DNA of 64,000 nt from Lachancea dasiensis (Eukaryota > Ascomycota > Saccharomycetes > Saccharomycetales > Saccharomycetaceae), in NCBI GenBank assembly GCA_900074725.1, contig LT598461.1, forward strand, positions 620,001 through 684,000, read 5' to 3'. The translations under genes and the position numbers were made by a program. Of the stretch, positions 59,376 to 64,000 are shown piece by piece; the stretch's first letter is position 1; the number at the start of each line of letters is the position of its first letter. Below the pieces are notes generated by a model, which was not told the DNA's origin, made no database searches, and saw only the letters and a program-made list of their open reading frames with translations.

Positions 59376-59944
59376 AATTGTTTTCGCTTGGTTTGGTATG
59401 GCTAAGTCGGTGGTTTGGCTTAGTGGAAAGTCACTGTTGCGGTAGCTTAAGAGCTCAAATTTTCTGCATATTGTAAAGAAATAACCCCTTCGTCAGTAAT
59501 GATCACAGAATGTTGTACAAATGATATCGAAAACAACCTTCCTTAACGCGCATTCCAGGCTATTTAAAAGATTGGTGTTGGTCAAAACTGGCTGCGGCAA
59601 ACATTGTCTTTTCTGCGCTTCCAACGTGTCCCATTTACCCTAATTTTGACTCAGATTCCATATACTAATGTATTCAAGCCCTGCCGCGCCAGACAGAGAG
59701 ATAGGACTTGTGAGGTAGTCCAGAGAGTTCCTATTACGTCCGATTTCCGCCGGTACAATATTCTGTGTTGATTTTAATGGTGCCCAGAGAAGTCACTTTG
59801 TACCAAAATGACATATAGTTTTTCTTTTAGCACTTTGAAAAAAATTCGATGATGAGATGAGATGAGCTTACAAACTACAGATTCTACCCTCACTAGGCTT
59901 CAAGCAAAAGGATCTCACAGCTTCGCTATTCCCACTTCTTCATC
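59376..59944. other. Divergent intergenic region STS1 - SQT1
   Basis: About 570 bases holding both promoters. PAC and RRPE-like elements lie near SQT1 (separate entry). No further gene recognised. Confidence 0.6.
59836..59866 (+). promoter_or_regulatory. RRPE-like and repeated PAC elements of the SQT1 promoter
   Basis: TGAAAAAAATTC (59836-59847) resembles the RRPE core, and the sequence GATGAGATGAGATGAG (59851-59866) holds three overlapping GATGAG PAC cores. The pair is the classical promoter signature of yeast ribosome-biogenesis genes and lies 80-110 bases upstream of the SQT1 ATG. Confidence 0.8.
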
Positions 59945-61273
59945 ATGTCCGAGTATCCCGAAGATCACCAGCAGACAATGGACGGTGAAGCTCCCAGTGA
60001 AGAGTTCATTTCGAATCAAGAGGTTGAACAAGAAGTGTGGGTTGACGAAAATGACCAGGATGGAGACTTCCCTGTTGAGGAAGACGACGAAGACGTTGAT
60101 GGAAACGTCGAGGAAAATATGGAGGGAGAAGATGGCGGGGAAGAAAGTTTGGAAATCGACATGTCCAACAACTCAATGGCGTATTTCGACAAACATACGG
60201 ACTCAGTGTTCACCGTTTTCACCCACCCTACGCTGCCGTTGGTGTGCAGTGGCGGAGGTGACAATACTGCATACCTATGGACATCTCACTCGCAGCCTCC
60301 AAAGCTTGCGGGATCAATTTCGCACTCGGAATCGGTCATTGGTGGCGGATTTACCCCAGACGGAAAATTTCTGGTCACTGCTGACATGAATGGACAGATT
60401 CTCGTACACAAGGCTGCCAGCGGTGGCGCCAAATGGAAGGAGTGCGCAAAACTTCAGGAAGTCGACGAAGTAGTGTGGATTAAAGTTCACCCTACGGTGA
60501 CTGGAGTTTTCGCTTATGGCTCCACCGATGGTTCGTCGTGGTGCTATCAGATTGACTCACAGAGCGGAGAGCTCGAGCAGATCATGAGTCAGTTTGCACA
60601 CCAGGCTGACTGTACGATGGGTGAGTTTATTAACATCGAGCAAGGCGACGCGAATCTGTGCCTGGTGACCTGCTCGATTGATGGTACAATTATCGGCTGG
60701 AACTGTTATGCCAACCAGCAAATTTTCAAGGTGTCAAAAAGCGAGATAAAGGGAATTGAAGCTCCTTGGGTGTCTCTTTCGATAGCGCCAATTTCTATGA
60801 CCAAAAATACACCTGTAATCGCATGCGGTGCCAATAATGGTGTTTTGGCCATCATCAATTGCAATAATGGTGCCGTTCTTCAATTGAGCACCGTCATTGA
60901 GTTGAAAGAAGATCAAGAGGAAATGGATGCATCCATAGAATCCATTGCTTGGTCGCCAAAATTGTCATTGATGGCCATAGGTCTGGTATGCGGCGACATA
61001 CTGCTTTACGATACATTAACCTGGAGAGTAAGGCATAAGTTTGTGCTGCCAGACTCGGTAACCAAACTGCAATTCGACGGACCCACCGGCTACACATTGA
61101 CTGTGGCATGCATTGATGGGAAAGTGTATCTTTTCGACGCCAGGACTGGATCAGAACTCCACAAGTGCGTCGGTCATAACATGGGTATTTTGGATTTCGC
61201 GCTGATTGACAACAATAAGAAGCTGATAACAGCTGGTGACGAAGGTGTTTCGCTGATTTTCCAGCTTCCGTAA
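59945..61273 (+). CDS. SQT1: WD40 chaperone for ribosomal protein uL16 (Rpl10)
   Basis: The product is 442 aa (S. cerevisiae 431). The first 80 residues are very acidic (EEDDEDVDGNVEENMEGEDG). A seven- or eight-bladed WD40 propeller follows, with repeats such as HTDSVFTVFTHPTLPLVCSG, LVTCSIDGTIIGWNC and HNMGILDFALIDNNKKLITA. Role: dedicated chaperone that captures newly made Rpl10 and delivers it to 60S subunits; the acidic surface binds the basic client. PAC/RRPE promoter elements fit this job. Confidence 0.95.
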   Translation: MSEYPEDHQQTMDGEAPSEEFISNQEVEQEVWVDENDQDGDFPVEEDDEDVDGNVEENMEGEDGGEESLEIDMSNNSMAYFDKHTDSVFTVFTHPTLPLVCSGGGDNTAYLWTSHSQPPKLAGSISHSESVIGGGFTPDGKFLVTADMNGQILVHKAASGGAKWKECAKLQEVDEVVWIKVHPTVTGVFAYGSTDGSSWCYQIDSQSGELEQIMSQFAHQADCTMGEFINIEQGDANLCLVTCSIDGTIIGWNCYANQQIFKVSKSEIKGIEAPWVSLSIAPISMTKNTPVIACGANNGVLAIINCNNGAVLQLSTVIELKEDQEEMDASIESIAWSPKLSLMAIGLVCGDILLYDTLTWRVRHKFVLPDSVTKLQFDGPTGYTLTVACIDGKVYLFDARTGSELHKCVGHNMGILDFALIDNNKKLITAGDEGVSLIFQLP

Positions 61274-61323
61274 ACATATACATAGTTAGAATAATAAACA
61301 TCAGTCATTTTCGCCATTAGCAT

Positions 61324-62031
61324 TCATTTGCCAATCAATTTTTGCAGCTTTTGGTCAACTAGCTTCTCGACAAGTTTGGTCAGGGGGGATTGCTCGTTCT
61401 CGATCTGGTCTTGCAGTTGCAAGACGACTTGTTTTTCAATGACTTTTCCGGTTAAATCAACCTCAATATTGACTTCATCCCCAATAGCCTTTGAAGGCAG
61501 TACTACCTTTTCCTGAGTATGCTTGATCATGGCGATATAAAACACACCGTCATCGTCTATTTTGGTGATAGTCAAAGAGGTACCATCAATACATATAAAT
61601 CCCTTTTCCACAATGTACTTTTCGAACTCTTTTTCCCGTAGTTTAAACCCAAAAACTATAGAGTTAGCTTCAGGGACGCGGCTGGTGATCCTGGCCACAC
61701 CATCAATATGTCCTTGTACGTAGTGGCCACCGAACCTGACATCTTGACCCACGGCCCTTTCCAAATTGACTTTGGTGCCCGTTTCCCAAGAAGAAACATT
61801 TGTTCTTCTAATCGTCTCAGGGGAAATTCCAACCTTGAAACTGTCGTCCGAGTACTCTGTTACTGTCAGACATATCCCGTTCACAGCTATCGAGTCACCA
61901 ATGTGGCAGTCGCCCAAGATTTCAGAGGCATTGGTCACGGTAACGGAAACACCTCCACCACCGCTATGGGTAGCGTCATATTCTTGGTAGTCGGAAACAG
62001 TACCTATGAGCTCGACAATGCCAGTGAACAT
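61324..62031 (-). CDS. RIB5: Riboflavin synthase
   Basis: The product is 235 aa (S. cerevisiae 238). Two lumazine-binding repeats are evident. The first starts MFTGIVELIGTVSDYQ with VNGICLTVTEYSDDSFKVGI and the second includes HYVQGHIDGVARITS and IDGTSLTITKIDDDGVFYIA. Reaction: dismutation of two 6,7-dimethyl-8-ribityllumazine molecules to riboflavin and a pyrimidine, the last step of the pathway. In S. cerevisiae it follows RCF3 directly; here STS1 and SQT1 lie between. Confidence 0.97.
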   Translation of the reverse strand: MFTGIVELIGTVSDYQEYDATHSGGGGVSVTVTNASEILGDCHIGDSIAVNGICLTVTEYSDDSFKVGISPETIRRTNVSSWETGTKVNLERAVGQDVRFGGHYVQGHIDGVARITSRVPEANSIVFGFKLREKEFEKYIVEKGFICIDGTSLTITKIDDDGVFYIAMIKHTQEKVVLPSKAIGDEVNIEVDLTGKVIEKQVVLQLQDQIENEQSPLTKLVEKLVDQKLQKLIGK

Positions 62032-62307
62032 TTTATTCTCAAAGAGTGGATCAAATAGTAGTTTGTCTTTGTTGTACTTATCATTATTATTTAGTCACTC
62101 TAAATAGATCATCTACTTGATCAGCTAGTTCATAGCAGAACTAAAGGAAACCGTACCGAAAGGAACACAAACGTGGACTCTAACGCCTGGATAGCACCTC
62201 AAACTTCGCGTTACCGCTAAAAAGTACTGTATATAATTGCCCAAAGACTAAAACGAAGAAATATGCTCTCCTGTAGTGCCTTGAGAGCGCCCGGAAACGG
62301 CGGAGCA

Positions 62308-62847
62308 TCATGATGTGATCCTCTTTAGAGAGTCAAGTCGTTTCAAATCAAACTGAATTTCCTTGATGATCTGCTTCCGTTTGATTTTCAATGCCTTTTT
62401 CCGCTCGCCTTCCACATCTACGAGGTCAACTCCATCCAACTCAATGACCAGTTTCAGCAGCATTTCGTTGAAATAATTGCGCTGATATTGCTGTTTTTCG
62501 GAGTCTGCATCGAAATTCTCGATCAAATGGTCCAGATCACTCTTAAACTCGCTAACGTACCTCTGTTGAACTAGCTCTAGCTGCTCTTCTAATGTCAATG
62601 GTTTTCTCTCAGCGGCGCCTGACTTCTTCTTGTTTTTACCCTTCCCCCGTTTCTCTTTTCTCCCTTTTGCTCTCGTGGATGGCCTCAGCACTAGCCAAAG
62701 GACTAGGGCTCCAAGAGCTGTTGCCGTGTATATTTTAGACATTTCGCTCTGTTGAGCCGTTTGTATCGCGCTTTCGAGCTCTGATTTTACCAAATTGTAG
62801 TGCTCTACTAAGCCAAATGACTCTAACCATGCCCAGGTCGCATCCAT
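62308..62847 (-). CDS. SNL1: ER/nuclear-envelope anchored BAG-domain Hsp70 nucleotide-exchange factor
   Basis: The product is 179 aa (S. cerevisiae 159). One membrane segment lies near residues 41-60 (YTATALGALVLWLVLRP), followed by a very basic stretch (KGRKEKRGKGKNKKK). The cytosolic BAG domain (LTLEEQLELVQQRYVSEFKS, YQRNYFNEMLLKLVIELDGV, IKEIQFDLKRLDSLK) matches Snl1. The N terminus is about 20 residues longer than in S. cerevisiae; the Met at residue 36 is an alternative start. Role: stimulates nucleotide exchange on Hsp70 (Ssa) and binds ribosomes. Divergent from VID28, as in YIL016W-YIL017C. Confidence 0.94.
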   Translation of the reverse strand: MDATWAWLESFGLVEHYNLVKSELESAIQTAQQSEMSKIYTATALGALVLWLVLRPSTRAKGRKEKRGKGKNKKKSGAAERKPLTLEEQLELVQQRYVSEFKSDLDHLIENFDADSEKQQYQRNYFNEMLLKLVIELDGVDLVDVEGERKKALKIKRKQIIKEIQFDLKRLDSLKRITS

Positions 62848-63236
62848 CTTGTTAGCTTCTAAAGAGAATCTTACCTGTTTTTGGCACTATTCAAAAACTT
62901 GTCCAACTTAAATAATTCAAGCTTCAAATACGTATGCTTGAAGAGAGGGACTGACAAATTGGGCTATAGAGAACTTGAATTGAACTCAACGACTCTAAGA
63001 GGTAACTATACCAAATAATCAGAACTCACATAACCAAGACTATGCCAAAGAGCGTTTCCAAGAGCTATATGCGACCATGTAACGTTTTGAGAGACTTCAT
63101 GGTTCGTTTATAGTGCTGCTGTGGTAATATCAGTGGAATAACCCCGGAACAATTTAATCAATAGGAAAGGTTGAACTTAACGTCTCATCGCCCGAGTACT
63201 CTCCAAACAATACTTGGCTCGCGGAAAACTGCATCA
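62848..63236. other. Divergent intergenic region SNL1 - VID28
   Basis: About 390 bases containing both promoters. No other feature recognised. Confidence 0.5.
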
Positions 63237-64000
63237 ATGCCTTATTATCAAAATAGGCCTTGCTCGGAGCTATTTGAGGATATTTTTAGACTGAAGGGTA
63301 GCCTGATTGGTGACGATTTGGCTAAATGGAGGCTACTCCGGGAGCAATACGAGTTGGTTGAGGAGGTGATGGATAAGGCATTCAGTCCTTTTCTGGAAGA
63401 TAATAAAAGCAAGGGCCCAAGTTTGAATAACGAAGCTTTAGATTTGGTGCAAATTTTGCTAAATTTGAGACAAACGACAAAAGAAGGGTGGGGTTCGATA
63501 TATGAGACTTTCGTCCATTCGGTTGTAGCAGGGATAAGATTCAGTACATCAGATTCTCCCTTGACGATTTTGAAAAAGGCACAGGTACTGAACACCTGTT
63601 TTGACTCTTATGACAATTGCCTAAGGGCAAATTCTACGCTGCAGGTTGAGTTGAGCACGACTCTTGCTCGAAATGTTGAGAAACAAAACATGAACCAAAA
63701 GATGGATAAGCAAAAGCCCATCTTAACAGAGATACTGTCTTGTATCTTGAAATTGCCTGTGTTGGAACCTAACCCGAATGTCATTGCTGCAACCACAACC
63801 CTTCTCTTGGAACTATTTCAAAAATACCGATCTCAAATCAAATTCAAATATATCATAAGCCATTCAAACCATGGCAAGTCATCACCATCATATGACCCAT
63901 TTAGTGCATGCGAAAGCCATAAGCAACGCTCCAGATCACTACTCACTAGCCCGAGCGCGACGGAAATTCGCGACCCTTACGACATGTCCTTATGTTACCT
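63237..64000 (+). CDS. VID28: GID ubiquitin ligase subunit (partial, runs off the window)
   Basis: An open frame from the ATG at 63237 continues to the window end, 254 codons. The start MPYYQNRPCSELFEDIFRLK is followed by SLIGDDLAKWRLL, similar to SLVGDQLAKVDYFL of S. cerevisiae Vid28/Gid5. A helical repeat protein (armadillo type) follows, with KYIISHSNHGKSSPSYDPF matching the Vid28 region KYIVRLKVSRPASPSSVKNDPF. Role: Gid5 is the scaffold that presents substrate receptors such as Gid4 in the GID E3 ligase, which degrades gluconeogenic enzymes after glucose return. The position divergent from SNL1 supports the call. The C-terminal two thirds is outside the window. Confidence 0.87.
   Translation, partial: MPYYQNRPCSELFEDIFRLKGSLIGDDLAKWRLLREQYELVEEVMDKAFSPFLEDNKSKGPSLNNEALDLVQILLNLRQTTKEGWGSIYETFVHSVVAGIRFSTSDSPLTILKKAQVLNTCFDSYDNCLRANSTLQVELSTTLARNVEKQNMNQKMDKQKPILTEILSCILKLPVLEPNPNVIAATTTLLLELFQKYRSQIKFKYIISHSNHGKSSPSYDPFSACESHKQRSRSLLTSPSATEIRDPYDMSLCY

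Noticed and set aside
1-64000. Ty/LTR elements, DNA transposons or other virus-like remnants
   Set aside because: No reverse transcriptase, integrase, transposase or capsid-like frame and no long terminal repeats were recognised, including next to the four tRNA genes where Ty elements usually insert.
1-64000. CRISPR array or bacterial-type operon
   Set aside because: No regularly spaced repeats with unique spacers; all genes are yeast nuclear genes with their own promoters.

Overview
The window is a gene-dense, mostly intron-poor yeast nuclear chromosome segment. Every recognisable gene is a Saccharomycetaceae gene. Four tRNA genes, canonical yeast splice signals (GTATGT/GTAAGT, TACTAAC, CAG) and budding-yeast promoter motifs (Rap1, MCB, Mcm1/forkhead, PAC, CCAAT) agree with this. 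Genes that lie on two sister (ohnolog) tracks in Saccharomyces cerevisiae are interleaved here on one chromosome: YPR024-030 with YBL098-099, YBL089-095 with YER120-122, YPR118-122 with YGR111, and YBR252-256 with YIR010-012. That is the gene order expected of a lineage that did not undergo the whole-genome duplication (Lachancea, Zygosaccharomyces, Torulaspora or Kluyveromyces type). I cannot fix the species from the sequence alone.

Layout. 1-10.5 kb: partial alpha-arrestin (ECM21/CSR2), APL4, YOP1 (spliced), tRNA-Phe, ATH1. 10.5-23 kb: ATP1 behind a 2 kb upstream region with paired CCAAT boxes, then CCL1, YME1, BRN1, BNA4. 23.5-27.8 kb: an accessory sugar-porter transporter that I do not recognise as any S. 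cerevisiae gene, followed by a GC-rich, repeat-bearing 2.3 kb intergenic region with six CACGTG boxes. 27.8-38.6 kb: a hot-dog-fold protein (probably MRX3), GLO3, ROX3, RPL32 (with a probable 5' UTR intron), SCS2/SCS22 (spliced), MAP2, MRP21, AVT5/6. 39-50 kb: MRI1, tRNA-Lys, the convergent B-type cyclin pair CLB1/2 and CLB5/6, tRNA-Tyr, AXL1. 50.3-64 kb: a LYC1/YGR111W-like acetyltransferase, tRNA-Gly, DUT1, SRB6, DSN1, TRS20, MTC4, RCF3 (spliced), STS1, SQT1, RIB5, SNL1 and the 5' part of VID28/GID5.

Most genes are single housekeeping functions: vesicle traffic (APL4, GLO3, TRS20, YOP1, SCS2), mitochondria (ATP1, YME1, MRP21, RCF3), transcription (CCL1, ROX3, SRB6) and the cell cycle (CLB2, CLB5, BRN1, DSN1). 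Promoter motifs fit several jobs: MCB boxes before CLB5 and DUT1, an Mcm1/forkhead composite before the mitotic cyclin, PAC/RRPE before SQT1, a Rap1 box before RPL32, and CCAAT boxes before ATP1.

I see no transposon, LTR, CRISPR or viral remnant, and no obvious new multi-gene system. The least ordinary part is 23.5-27.8 kb: an accessory transporter and an unusual regulatory/repeat region lying at what looks like an inversion breakpoint relative to S. cerevisiae.
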